Shown one piece after another: positions 14,478 through 14,512 of a DNA stretch of 14,512 bases. The DNA is from Cytophagales bacterium (GTDB taxonomy: Bacteria; Bacteroidota; Bacteroidia; Cytophagales; Cyclobacteriaceae). Position 1 is the first letter of the stretch, and each line of letters starts with the position of its first letter. The translations under genes were made by a program, and so were the position numbers. The notes under the pieces were generated by a model. It was not told where the DNA came from and did not search any database. It saw only the letters and a list, made by a program, of their open reading frames with translations. The stretch covers positions 1 through 14,512 of the forward strand of contig DNTA01000139.1 in NCBI GenBank assembly GCA_003500135.1, in the 5' to 3' direction.

Positions 14478-14512
14478 TCAAAAATCCAATTATTTATAAA
14501 ACGAATTTCATC

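Noticed and set aside
1..14512. CRISPR array, tRNA or rRNA genes
   Set aside because: No regularly spaced repeats, no cloverleaf with a T-arm consensus and no rRNA-like stretch were found on either strand.

Overview
The window looks like chromosomal DNA of a Bacteroidota bacterium, probably a Cytophagales-type environmental relative. The supporting signs are genes that start without clear Shine-Dalgarno sites, candidate promoters close to the Bacteroidota TTTG / TAnnTTTG pattern, secreted proteins with lipoboxes followed at once by acidic residues, and a TPR-transmembrane-HTH regulator of a kind common in that phylum. The species cannot be named from the sequence.

The left half (1-7760) is mostly decayed. 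A GH20 hexosaminidase gene (195-1280, minus) is cut off just after its catalytic Asp-Glu pair, where unrelated sequence with a three-armed palindrome and an edge ORF begins. Next come an intact 7-TM protein (1334-1999, minus) and an intact two-gene ThrE/YjjPB-type exporter (2422-3701, minus). Then there is a short orphan coding remnant (3846-3989), a badly broken alpha/beta hydrolase with a membrane tail (4201-6148, plus), a frameshifted 2-oxoacid dehydrogenase E2 remnant without lipoyl domains (6294-7375, minus), and the 3' end of a PepSY-TM gene (7364-7729, plus). The last two lie head to head and both lack their 5' ends, as if one deletion removed the start of two divergent genes. Several frameshifts sit at short homopolymers and could be sequence errors, but the nonsense codons, the lost nucleophile and the truncations are harder to explain that way.

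The right half (7853-13828) is intact and is the most interesting part. A lipoprotein with an aerolysin/ETX-MTX2-like C-terminal half (7905-9497, minus) and a lipoprotein with the core of a cholesterol-dependent cytolysin (11866-13779, plus) flank a membrane-anchored TPR regulator with a C-terminal LuxR-type HTH (9773-11638, plus). Both toxin-like genes carry the same 18-bp box (two TGTCCAC half-sites 11 bp apart, 17 of 18 bases identical), followed by exactly 8 nt, TTTA, exactly 20 nt and a TAnnTTTG-like -7 element. This shared promoter layout ties two unrelated pore-forming superfamilies into one putative regulon. The cytolysin-like gene also has a long 5' leader whose left arm can pair with either of two repeats, one of them next to the start codon. 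The cytolysin has a repeat-containing domain of about 250 residues in the place of the cholesterol-binding domain 4.

The far right (13829-14512) has no convincing gene but holds a complex palindromic element (14190-14297) and two REP-like hairpins.
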